Source of the DNA: an uncultured Oscillospiraceae bacterium
GTDB lineage: Bacteria; Bacillota; Clostridia; Oscillospirales; Oscillospiraceae
Length of the DNA: 36,283 nt
NCBI GenBank assembly: GCA_944385885.1
Contig: CALWYY010000015.1
Span: 1 to 36,283, forward strand
Reading direction: 5' to 3'
Shown: in pieces, positions 1 to 7,041 of the stretch
Layout of the letters: each line of letters opens with the position of its first letter
Position numbering within the stretch: position 1 is the stretch's first letter
Made by a program: the position numbers and the translations under genes
Notes under the pieces: generated by a model
The model's database searches: none
Told to the model about the DNA's origin: nothing
What the model saw: the letters and a program-made list of their open reading frames with translations, nothing else

Positions 1-1
1 A

Positions 2-313
2 TCGTTCCGCCCGTGGATTACCCGGATCCTGCTGAACCTGTGCCGGGATGAGCTGCGGCGCCAGCGGCGGCTGCAGCCGCAGGAGGAGACGGAAGAAGCC
101 GGGGCCGAGGCCTATGACGGGCTTCCCCTCCGGGACGCCCTGGACCGGCTCCCCCCGCCGCTGCGGGAGGTGGTGGTCCTGCGGTACTTCGCAGGCTATA
201 CCCTGGGGGAGACGGCAGAGGCCCTGGGCATCCCCCCGGGCACCGCGGCCACCCGCCAGCGCCGGGCGCTGGCGCTGCTTCGGCTGGATCTGGAAGAGGA
301 GGATGGGTTATGA
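2..313 (+). CDS. RNA polymerase sigma factor, sigma-70/ECF type, C-terminal part (5' end outside window)
   Basis: An open frame enters from the left edge and ends at TGA 311-313, giving 103 residues. The visible part matches the end of region 2 and region 4 of small sigma-70 (ECF-like) factors. It starts with a WITRILLNLCRDELRR-type segment. A region 4 helix-turn-helix follows, with the run LPPPLREVVVLRYFAGYTL and then ETAEALGIPPGTAATRQRRA. Region 4 binds the -35 element. The stop overlaps the next start as ATGA (310-313), so it is translationally coupled to a membrane protein that is probably its anti-sigma factor. The pairing of an ECF-like factor with a DUF4179 protein is common in Firmicutes. 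Which promoters it reads cannot be told from here. Confidence 0.9.
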   Translation, partial: SFRPWITRILLNLCRDELRRQRRLQPQEETEEAGAEAYDGLPLRDALDRLPPPLREVVVLRYFAGYTLGETAEALGIPPGTAATRQRRALALLRLDLEEEDGL

Positions 314-1662
314 ACCGCATGGAGGAATACCGGGCCCTGGCCCGGGAACTGGAGACGCCGCCTCCGGCGCTGGAATACACTCTGACGCGTGCTTTGGCTC
401 GGGATCGGGCCCGGCGGCGGCGGAACCGGCTGCTGCGGCCCTTAGGAGCCCTGGCGGGCGTCCTGGGCGCGTTTGTGGTGCTGGTAAACGTGAGCGCCCC
501 CATTGCCAGGGCGGTGTCCCAGGTGCCGGGGCTGCGGGAGCTGGCCGCGGCGGTGACGGTCTCCCCCTCCCTGACCCGGGCGGTGGAGAACCAGTACGTG
601 CAGTGGGTGGAGCAGGCCGATACGGACGGGGACGTAACCGGGACGGTGGAATACATGATTGCCGATCCGGGGCAGGTGAATGTGTTCTATACCCTGGAGT
701 CCTCCCTGTACGCCGACCTGGACGCCACCCCCCGTATCCAGGCCCTGGATGGGACGGAACTGGAAAGTTACAGCCTGTCTTCCCGGCCGGTGGAGGGAGA
801 CGGGACGCTGAGGTGGCTGGTGATCAACTTCTTTGGCGACCCGGCGCCGGAGTCCTTCCGGCTGACCCTGGAGGTGACGGCCCGGGAGGCCCGGGACGGC
901 CAGGCCCCCGACGCCCATATCTGGGAGGAATCGCCGGTGGCCAGGGAGACGGTGGTGGCGGTGCTGGAATTCGACCTGACCGTAGACCCCCAGGCCGCCC
1001 AGGCGGTGAAGCGGGTGGCCTTAGACCGGACCCTGGAGCTGGACGGCCAGAAAATCACCCTGACGGAGCTGGAGATCTACCCTACCCATCTGCGGCTGGA
1101 CGTGGCCGAGGACGAGGGGAACAGCGCCTGGCTGCGGGGGCTGCAATTCTACGTCCAGCTGGATTCCGGGGAGACGTTTCTCCCGGTGACCAACGGCGTC
1201 CTGTCCAACAGGAGCCAGGACCACCCCGGCATAACCTCCTACCGGGCGGACAGCTTCTATTTCTGCGACGCCCGGAGCCTGACGGTGGTGGTCACCGGGG
1301 CGGAGTGGCTGGATAAGGACATGGAGTGGGTGGAGGTAGACCTGAAGACCCTGGAGGCGGAGCGGATGCCCCAGGACGCCCAGCTGTGGCAGGCCCGGCA
1401 GCTGGACCAGGGCTGGCTGGTCACCGTCCGGGTCCGGCAGCGGGAGGAAAATACCGCCCACAGCGTCTTTTTGTCCAGCTTCCGGGACGAGGAGGGCGTG
1501 GAGCGGGGTATTTGGTCCAGCAGCGTGCGCTTTGACGAAGACGGGGAGTATTTCTATGAGACCGTCCTGCTGGCGGACTGCCCCGGCAGCCGGGTGTGGC
1601 TCCAGCCGGCCTATACCCAGCGGTGGACGGCGGAGGAGCCGATTTCCATACGGATCCGATGA
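310..1662 (+). CDS. DUF4179-type membrane protein, probable anti-sigma factor
   Basis: This 450-residue protein has a short cytoplasmic N-terminus, a basic stretch (RDRARRRRNR), one membrane helix at about residues 42-63 and a large outer domain. The layout and the segment just after the helix (SAPIARAVSQVPGLRELA) resemble DUF4179 proteins, often followed by a DUF5643-like region. These are commonly encoded directly after an ECF-like sigma factor and taken to be its membrane anti-sigma factor. Here the two genes overlap by four bases, which supports coupling. The outer domain is rich in acidic residues and beta-type segments, and its ligand is unknown. A strong hairpin at about 1701-1729 lies downstream. 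The anti-sigma role is inferred from family and context. Confidence 0.85.
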   Translation: MNRMEEYRALARELETPPPALEYTLTRALARDRARRRRNRLLRPLGALAGVLGAFVVLVNVSAPIARAVSQVPGLRELAAAVTVSPSLTRAVENQYVQWVEQADTDGDVTGTVEYMIADPGQVNVFYTLESSLYADLDATPRIQALDGTELESYSLSSRPVEGDGTLRWLVINFFGDPAPESFRLTLEVTAREARDGQAPDAHIWEESPVARETVVAVLEFDLTVDPQAAQAVKRVALDRTLELDGQKITLTELEIYPTHLRLDVAEDEGNSAWLRGLQFYVQLDSGETFLPVTNGVLSNRSQDHPGITSYRADSFYFCDARSLTVVVTGAEWLDKDMEWVEVDLKTLEAERMPQDAQLWQARQLDQGWLVTVRVRQREENTAHSVFLSSFRDEEGVERGIWSSSVRFDEDGEYFYETVLLADCPGSRVWLQPAYTQRWTAEEPISIRIR

Positions 1663-1693
1663 CCCTCCGGCGGACCGCCGCCGGCCCCAGGCC

Positions 1694-1729
1694 AAAAATG
1701 CGCCGGCGCCCCTTTTTGGGGCGCCGGCG
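1694..1729. terminator. Perfect 12-bp hairpin between converging genes
   Basis: Arms 1701-1712 and 1718-1729 are exact inverted repeats around a 5-nt loop (1713-1717, TTTTT). Five A residues at 1694-1698 become a T run after the hairpin on the minus strand. It therefore works best as a terminator for the minus-strand XRE gene, and probably also stops plus-strand transcripts of the DUF4179 gene. Confidence 0.75.
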
Positions 1730-1746
1730 GCGTCTTTGAGGCGGGC

Positions 1747-2079
1747 CTATGGCTCGGCCGCCTCCAAAAACAGGTCGATCATACGCCGCAGAAGCTGAAA
1801 CTGCCGGGCCGGCAAGCGCTGCAGCCGCCGGGCCAGCTGGGTTACGTCGTTTTCCCCGCCGCCGCCGAACAGAAGCCGGTCGCAGGATACGCCCAGAACC
1901 ACGCTCAGCCGCTTCAACGTGGGAATGGAGACCCCCACAACCCCCCGCTCCAAGTCGGAGACGTATTGGGCGGAGACGTCTACCCGTTCCGCCAGCGCCT
2001 CCTGGGTCAGCCCCGCGCCCTCCCGGGCCAGACGGACCTGCTCCCCCAGCAGAATGTTTACCTCTTTTTTCTCCCGCAT
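1747..2079 (-). CDS. XRE-family helix-turn-helix transcriptional regulator
   Basis: This 110-residue protein has a Cro/C1-type helix-turn-helix at about residues 10-68. It contains LGEQVRLAREGAGLTQEALA, then VSAQYVSDLERG, then the typical closing segment IPTLKRLSVVLGV. The C-terminal 40 residues are a charged helix with LARRLQRLPARQ, a tail often seen in small clostridial XRE regulators. The start at 2079 follows a GAGGTGG-type ribosome site. It is divergent from the small membrane protein at 2189. The intergenic region carries three copies of the heptamer GCTTTTA/TAAAAGC and a 10-bp palindrome, likely operators for autoregulation. The signal sensed is unknown, since no ligand domain is present. 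Confidence 0.9.
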   Translation of the reverse strand: MREKKEVNILLGEQVRLAREGAGLTQEALAERVDVSAQYVSDLERGVVGVSIPTLKRLSVVLGVSCDRLLFGGGGENDVTQLARRLQRLPARQFQLLRRMIDLFLEAAEP

Positions 2080-2094
2080 GCTGCCACCACCTCT

Positions 2095-2145
2095 GCTTTT
2101 AGTTTAAGTAAAAGCGGCGTTGACAAACACAATGCATTGCTTTTA
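2095..2145. promoter_or_regulatory. Candidate operator: three heptamer copies plus palindrome in the XRE intergenic region
   Basis: GCTTTTA lies at 2095-2101, its inverse TAAAAGC at 2109-2115, and GCTTTTA again at 2139-2145. The first two form a 7-7-7 inverted repeat. The third runs into the -10 box at 2144-2149. A separate perfect palindrome, CAATGCATTG, occupies 2130-2139 between the -35 and -10 boxes. Binding by the adjacent XRE protein is inferred from position. Confidence 0.45.
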
Positions 2146-2149
2146 TAAT
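2120..2149 (+). promoter_or_regulatory. Sigma-A-type promoter for the small membrane protein
   Basis: TTGACA at 2120-2125 and TATAAT at 2144-2149 with an 18-bp spacer are perfect consensus boxes, placed about 40 bases before the start at 2189. The spacer and -10 box overlap the candidate XRE operator. Confidence 0.75.
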
Positions 2150-2188
2150 ATATAAATGCAATAAATTTATTCCCAAGAGAGGAACGGC

Positions 2189-2659
2189 ATGGGACAAAGG
2201 GCGGCGAGGACGAGGAGCGGGAGGCGGTGCGGTGCGGGGACGGCGGCATGGCTTTTGGCGGCGGCGCTGCTGGGGGCGGCGGTGCTGGCGCTGGAGCGCG
2301 GCGATCCGTTTCTGGCGCTGGAGGGGCCGGGGGCAGGCCGGGTATATCTGGCGTACCGGGGGCCCGGCCTGGAGGGGTGGCTGGAGGGGGAGCGGGACGG
2401 CAGGGGAGAGCTGATATCCGCCCAGCTGCTGTGCTGGCCCGGGCAGGCAGAGGACGGGGCCCGGGCGGTGTACCGCCGGGCCCGGCAGATCACACGGTAT
2501 TATTTCTGGCGGTACGGGCCGCCGGAGGGAGGGGCGGGGGAATATCGCTGGGAGCTTCCCGGCGGCGGGGAGGCCGGGCTGGCGGTGGAGCAGGAGGCGG
2601 GACGGAAGGTGCTGCGGGTGTGGTATTTCCGTGGCCCGGCCCCGCCGGGGGCGGGATAA
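2189..2659 (+). CDS. Small single-pass membrane or secreted protein of unknown function
   Basis: I do not recognise this 156-residue protein. It has a basic N-terminus (MGQRAARTRSGRR), one hydrophobic helix at about residues 17-36 (AAWLLAAALLGAAVLAL) and a Gly/Arg/Glu-rich outer part with several aromatic residues. It could be a membrane anchor or an uncleaved signal. A consensus promoter just upstream and a GAGAGG-type ribosome site before ATG 2189 argue that it is real, although codon bias in such GC-rich DNA leaves all frames fairly open. It is divergently paired with the XRE regulator, so that regulator may control it. It ends with TAA at 2657-2659. Confidence 0.6.
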   Translation: MGQRAARTRSGRRCGAGTAAWLLAAALLGAAVLALERGDPFLALEGPGAGRVYLAYRGPGLEGWLEGERDGRGELISAQLLCWPGQAEDGARAVYRRARQITRYYFWRYGPPEGGAGEYRWELPGGGEAGLAVEQEAGRKVLRVWYFRGPAPPGAG

Positions 2660-2761
2660 AAAAACCGGGGCACCGGCCAGACGGCGGGAGCCCGGAACGG
2701 GAGAGGGTGGGCAAACGGCCCTCCCGGCGGCGGGGAGGCCGGGAGGCGGCCCCGAAGAAAA

Positions 2762-2795
2762 CCGGGCCCCGGAGAAAGTTTTCTCCGGGGCCCGG
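2762..2795. terminator. 15-bp GC-rich hairpin
   Basis: Arms 2762-2776 and 2781-2795 pair perfectly around a 4-nt loop. The hairpin lies just past the minus-strand lipoprotein stop (2799). On that strand it is followed by a short T-rich stretch (A residues 2757-2761 on plus). It may serve both converging transcripts. Confidence 0.65.
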
Positions 2796-2798
2796 GTC

Positions 2799-3602
2799 TT
2801 ATTCAATGGGGGCATAGCCGGCCACCGCGGCTTGGATCATGCGCATGAGGCCGTTGTACCCGTCCCCAAAGGTTTTGTCCGACCAGAGGAAGGCCCCCAC
2901 GGCCTCGTATCCGCTGTCCTCCCCCGCCGCCAGGGCCGCCTTTTCCGCCTGGGCGAACGCGGCTTCATCCGCGCTTGCGCCCCCCACCGTGTAGGTGGCG
3001 GACACCTCCTCTCCCGCGACCGGGTCGGTGACCACCCTCTTGTAGTACACGCTTTCCAGGGTCAGCACCCCGTCCTGGGAGGAGAAACGGATAAGCTCGT
3101 TGTAGTAGAAGTTTTCCGCTCCGTTGCGGGAGAGGACCTGGAACCAGCGGCGGCCGTCCTCCGCCTGCAGGAGGCGAAAATCCTCAAAGTATACCGTATC
3201 TACGTACAGGGGGGACAGGTGCTCCCCGCCGAAGAGCTGCCCCACGGCCACAGAGCTGGCGGATACGCACGTGACCGCCCCGTCCACAATGTCGAACAGC
3301 TGCACCCCCATGGACGCGGAGGCCCCGGAGTCGAACAGCACCAGCTCCGGCGTCCCGTCCAGGTCCAGGTCCAGGAACCCCACCCCGGCCACGGCGCCGT
3401 AGCAGCTCTCGCTCAGGGCGGCGTAGTTTTTCTCCACAAAGGCCGCGTACTCCTCGGCCCAGCCCGGGTCCGCCTCCGGCAGGGGCCCGGCTACCCCCGG
3501 CAGCGGGGCGGACGAGGCCTCCGGCCCGGCGGTCGCCGCGCCGCAGCCGCTCAGGCCCAGCACCAGAAGCCCTATAAAAATCCAGGCGATAATCCTTCTC
3601 AT
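2799..3602 (-). CDS. Secreted lipoprotein of unknown function
   Basis: I place the start at 3602, where MRRIIAWIFIGLLVLGLSGC gives a textbook lipoprotein signal with lipobox LSGC. An upstream in-frame extension to 3674 has no such sense. The product is about 267 residues, lipid-anchored on the outer membrane face. After an Ala/Pro/Ser linker, the mature part holds the segment GVGFLDLDLDGTPELVLFDSG. This resembles the calcium-binding-like DLDGDGxxEL repeat found in many clostridial lipoproteins of unknown function. The gene is divergent from htpG and ends at a strong hairpin. No enzyme motif is recognised. It may be a surface sensor or binding protein. Confidence 0.8.
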   Translation of the reverse strand: MRRIIAWIFIGLLVLGLSGCGAATAGPEASSAPLPGVAGPLPEADPGWAEEYAAFVEKNYAALSESCYGAVAGVGFLDLDLDGTPELVLFDSGASASMGVQLFDIVDGAVTCVSASSVAVGQLFGGEHLSPLYVDTVYFEDFRLLQAEDGRRWFQVLSRNGAENFYYNELIRFSSQDGVLTLESVYYKRVVTDPVAGEEVSATYTVGGASADEAAFAQAEKAALAAGEDSGYEAVGAFLWSDKTFGDGYNGLMRMIQAAVAGYAPIE

Positions 3603-3726
3603 AGCAAGAGAAAGAGTATCACAACGACAAACTCTCCCGCAAGGGAAACGGGCAAATTGTAGAATTTGTGACAATTCTTCACGGTTTTGTTATTGCTCCC
3701 GCCCGGCCGGGGTGGTTAGAAAGCTG

Positions 3727-3755
3727 TTGAAATTTACATAATAAGGATATATAAT
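3727..3755 (+). promoter_or_regulatory. Sigma-A-type promoter of htpG
   Basis: TTGAAA at 3727-3732 and TATAAT at 3750-3755 are separated by 17 bp, about 40 bases before ATG 3794. No CIRCE element (TTAGCACTC-N9-GAGTGCTAA) is seen. An inverted repeat AGAATT-N6-AATTCT lies upstream at 3661-3678. Confidence 0.8.
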
Positions 3756-3793
3756 ATATGGTTGTATACCATACTAACGGAGGCGTTTTTCCT

Positions 3794-5713
3794 ATGGCGA
3801 AAAAGCAGTTTAAGGCGGAGTCCAAACGGCTTTTGGACCTGATGATCCATTCCATTTATACCAACCGGGATATTTTTCTCCGGGAGCTGATCTCCAACGC
3901 GTCCGACGCCATCGACAAGCTGTGCTTCCTTTCTCTGACGGACGAGAAGGTGGGGCTGGACCGGTCGGATTTCCGCATCCGGATCACGGCAGATAAGGAA
4001 CGGGGCGTGCTGATGGTCTCGGACAACGGCATCGGCATGACCCGGGAGGAGATGGAGAGCAACCTGGGAGTGATCGCCCGCTCGGGGACCCTGGCGTTCC
4101 GGGACGGGCTGGATCCCGCCCAGGCGGAGAAGGCCGGCATCGACATGATCGGCCAGTTCGGCGTGGGGTTCTATTCGGCGTTTATGGTGGCGTCCACCGT
4201 CACCGTGGTGTCCCGGGCCTACGGGGCGGAGACCGGGTCCAAGTGGGAGAGCGACGGGGCGGACGGGTACACCATCGCCGAGTTCGACCGGCCGGAGGTG
4301 GGCACCGACGTGATCCTGAAACTCAAGCCCGATACGGAGGAGGACTGCTTCAGCGTCTATGCCCAGCCCTGGAAGCTCCAGGAACTGGTGAAGAAATACT
4401 CCGACTACGTCCGCTGGCCCATCCGCATGGACGTGGAGCGCACCGAGAAGGTGGACACGGGGGAGAAGGACGAAAACGGCGTGCCCCGGATGGACTGGAA
4501 GACCGTGGTGGAGGAGCAGACCGTAAACTCCATGGTCCCCATCTGGCAGCGGAGCAAGAAGGAGGCCAGCGACGCCGACTGCATCGCCTTTTACAAAGAG
4601 AAGTTCCGGGACACGGAGGATCCGGTGGCGGTGATCCGGGTGAATGCGGAAGGCATGGTATCCTACCGCTGCCTGCTGTTCGTCCCGGCCCGGGCGCCCT
4701 ATGACTACTATACCCGGGACTACGTCCCGGGCCTGCGCCTGTACTCCAACGGCGTGATGATCATGGAAAAGTGCGCCGACCTTCTGCCGGAATGTTTCCG
4801 CTTTGTCCGGGGGGTGGTGGACTCCCCCGACCTGTCCCTGAACATATCCCGGGAGCTGCTGCAGCACGACCGGCAGCTGAAGCTGATCGCCGCCAACCTG
4901 GAAAAGAAGATCAAGGCGGAGCTCCAGCGGCTCATGGAGTGCGACCGGGAGAAATACGAGAAGTTCTTCCGGGTTTTCGGCGCCCAGCTGAAATACGGCG
5001 TGGTAGGCGACTACGGGATGAAGAAGGACCTGCTGACGGATCTGCTGCTGTACGATTCCGCCCGGGAGAAGAAACTGGTGTCCCTGAAGGAATACGTGGC
5101 CGCCATGGGGCCGGAGCAGAAGTATATATATTTTGCCAGCGCCGAGACGGCGGAAAAAGCCGCCCGGCTGCCCCAGACGGAGCAGGTGCGGGCCCATGGC
5201 TACGACATCCTCTGCTTCATCCAGGACGCAGATGAGTTTGTGGCGGAGATCCTGGGAGAGTACCAGGGCAAGCGGTTCTGCAACGTAGCGTCCCAGGACC
5301 TGGGGCTGGAGACCGACGAGGAGAAGGCCCAGGCGGAAAAAGCACAGGAAGAGAACCGGGAGCTGCTGGAATTCGTCCAAAAGGCGGTGGATGGCCGCGT
5401 GGAGGCGGTGAAGGCCACCCGGAAGCTGAAAAGCCACGCGGTATGCCTGTCGTCGGAGGGGGAGATCACCCTGGAGATGGAGCGGTATTTCCACGGGATG
5501 CCGGGAGTGGATCCCAAAGCCATGCGGGCCCGCCGGGTGCTGGAGCTGAACCTGGAGCACCCGGCGGTACGGGCCATGGACCAGGCCCGGAATACCGATC
5601 CCCAGCGGGCCGAGGCCATGGCCCGGGTGCTCCTGGCCCAGGCGGAGCTTATGGCGGGGTTCCCGCCGGAAGACCCGTCGGCCTACTCCGAGCTGGTCTG
5701 CACCCTGTTCTGA
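3794..5713 (+). CDS. htpG: Molecular chaperone HtpG (Hsp90)
   Basis: This 639-residue protein is a full-length bacterial Hsp90, a cytosolic ATP-dependent chaperone homodimer. The N-terminal GHKL ATPase domain shows FLRELISNASDAIDKL (about residues 28-43), DNGIGMT and IGQFGVGFYSAF. The middle domain contains the RELLQHDRQL-type segment, and the C-terminal dimerisation domain follows. ATG 3794 (MAKKQFKAESKRLLDLM) is chosen because an ACGGAGG site lies 10 bases upstream. An in-frame start at 3758 adds 12 unlikely residues and falls nearly on the -10 box. A sigma-A promoter lies at 3727-3755. hemW follows after about 60 bases, so some readthrough is possible. Heat control by HrcA is not supported because CIRCE is absent. 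Confidence 0.97.
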   Translation: MAKKQFKAESKRLLDLMIHSIYTNRDIFLRELISNASDAIDKLCFLSLTDEKVGLDRSDFRIRITADKERGVLMVSDNGIGMTREEMESNLGVIARSGTLAFRDGLDPAQAEKAGIDMIGQFGVGFYSAFMVASTVTVVSRAYGAETGSKWESDGADGYTIAEFDRPEVGTDVILKLKPDTEEDCFSVYAQPWKLQELVKKYSDYVRWPIRMDVERTEKVDTGEKDENGVPRMDWKTVVEEQTVNSMVPIWQRSKKEASDADCIAFYKEKFRDTEDPVAVIRVNAEGMVSYRCLLFVPARAPYDYYTRDYVPGLRLYSNGVMIMEKCADLLPECFRFVRGVVDSPDLSLNISRELLQHDRQLKLIAANLEKKIKAELQRLMECDREKYEKFFRVFGAQLKYGVVGDYGMKKDLLTDLLLYDSAREKKLVSLKEYVAAMGPEQKYIYFASAETAEKAARLPQTEQVRAHGYDILCFIQDADEFVAEILGEYQGKRFCNVASQDLGLETDEEKAQAEKAQEENRELLEFVQKAVDGRVEAVKATRKLKSHAVCLSSEGEITLEMERYFHGMPGVDPKAMRARRVLELNLEHPAVRAMDQARNTDPQRAEAMARVLLAQAELMAGFPPEDPSAYSELVCTLF

Positions 5714-5774
5714 GCCGGGGCCCGGAGCGGGCCGCGCCGGGCCGGTCCCGGAAGTATGATTTGGGGGACACCCG

Positions 5775-7022
5775 ATGGATCAACAAGAAAAACGCCTTGG
5801 CGTATACATCCACATACCGTTTTGCGCCTCCAAGTGCGGGTACTGTGATTTTTGCAGCCTGGCGGGCCGGGAAAAGCTCATGCCCCACTACCAGGACGCG
5901 GTGCTCATCCAGCTGCAGGAGACCATGCCCCGGCTGAAGGGGTATCTTATCGACACGGTCTACTTCGGCGGCGGCACGCCCAGCTATTACGGGGCCAAAC
6001 GGATCCTGGAGATACTCCGGGAACTGAAGTATTCCAACCTGCTCCTGCGCAGCAGCGAGATCACCATGGAGGCCAACCCCGACAGTGTGCGGCGGAAAGA
6101 CCTGCGGGCCCTGCGGCGGGAGGGGGTCAACCGGATCTCCCTGGGCGCCCAGTGCGCCAACGACGAGATCCTGCGGCTTATCGGCCGCCGGCACACCTGG
6201 CGGCAGGTGGAGTTGGCCGTCCGGCGGGCGCGGAAGGCGGGGTTCCGGAACATCAGCCTGGATCTGATCTATGGCCTGCCCAGCCAGTCCCGGGAGGACT
6301 GGGCGGAGACCTTGGCCAAGGCCATCGCCCTGAAACCGGCCCATCTGTCCTGCTATGGCCTGCGCCTGGAGGAGGGCACGCCCCTGTACCAGGAGTACCT
6401 GAACTCCCCCCTGATCCCCTCCGAGGACGATCAGGCGGATATGTACCTGTATGCGGTGGACCTGCTGGAACGCCACGGGTACCGGCAGTACGAGATATCC
6501 AATTTTGCCCGGCCCGGGTTCGAGAGCCGGCACAACCTGAAGTACTGGCGCCTGGGGGACTATATCGGGTTCGGCGCGGCGGCCCACTCCAACCTGGGGA
6601 ACCTGCGCTACTCCTACACCCGGAACGTACGGGAGTACATCTCCGGTGTGCTGGGGGAGGAGAACATCATCGACGAGGAAGAGGAGCTCACCGATTTCAA
6701 CCGGGCGGCGGAATACCTGATGCTGGGGATGCGCACCGCCCGGGGCATCAGCCGGGAGGAATATACCCGGCTCTACCGCAGCAGCTTCGACGCCCTGGAG
6801 GAGGTGCTGGACGCCTTCGTAACCAACGGCTGGGCCGTGCGGGAGGGGGACCGGTGGCACTTCACCGCCGGGGGGTTCCTGGTATCCAACGTGCTCATCG
6901 GCGTGCTGCTGGAGGCCCAGACAAAGGAGAAATTCAGCGCCAACCCCTGGATACGGGAGGCCTTTGAGTCGCAGGGGGAAAAGATCCCTCTGCCCACCGC
7001 CTCCGAGCCATACATGAACTGA
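5775..7022 (+). CDS. hemW: Radical SAM heme chaperone HemW (HemN-like)
   Basis: This 415-residue protein is a HemN/HemW-type radical SAM enzyme. The cluster motif CASKCGYCDF places Cys17, Cys21 and Cys24 in the CxxxCxYCxF pattern typical of HemW, as opposed to CxxxCxFCxC of true coproporphyrinogen dehydrogenase HemN. It also has the SAM-binding GGGTPS segment, the MEANPDS strand, and the C-terminal HemN domain with the tract HNLKYW followed by GFGAAAHS. Family members bind heme and pass it to respiratory proteins; they do not make protoporphyrin. The gene follows htpG after 61 bases with a weak GGGGGA ribosome site. It is followed closely by the VanW gene, suggesting a plus-strand run. Confidence 0.93.
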   Translation: MDQQEKRLGVYIHIPFCASKCGYCDFCSLAGREKLMPHYQDAVLIQLQETMPRLKGYLIDTVYFGGGTPSYYGAKRILEILRELKYSNLLLRSSEITMEANPDSVRRKDLRALRREGVNRISLGAQCANDEILRLIGRRHTWRQVELAVRRARKAGFRNISLDLIYGLPSQSREDWAETLAKAIALKPAHLSCYGLRLEEGTPLYQEYLNSPLIPSEDDQADMYLYAVDLLERHGYRQYEISNFARPGFESRHNLKYWRLGDYIGFGAAAHSNLGNLRYSYTRNVREYISGVLGEENIIDEEEELTDFNRAAEYLMLGMRTARGISREEYTRLYRSSFDALEEVLDAFVTNGWAVREGDRWHFTAGGFLVSNVLIGVLLEAQTKEKFSANPWIREAFESQGEKIPLPTASEPYMN

Positions 7023-7041
7023 TACAAAGAGAAAGGCGGTA

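Noticed and set aside
3603-3793. CIRCE element before htpG
   Set aside because: No TTAGCACTC or its inverse was found in the gap; only an unrelated 6-bp inverted repeat.
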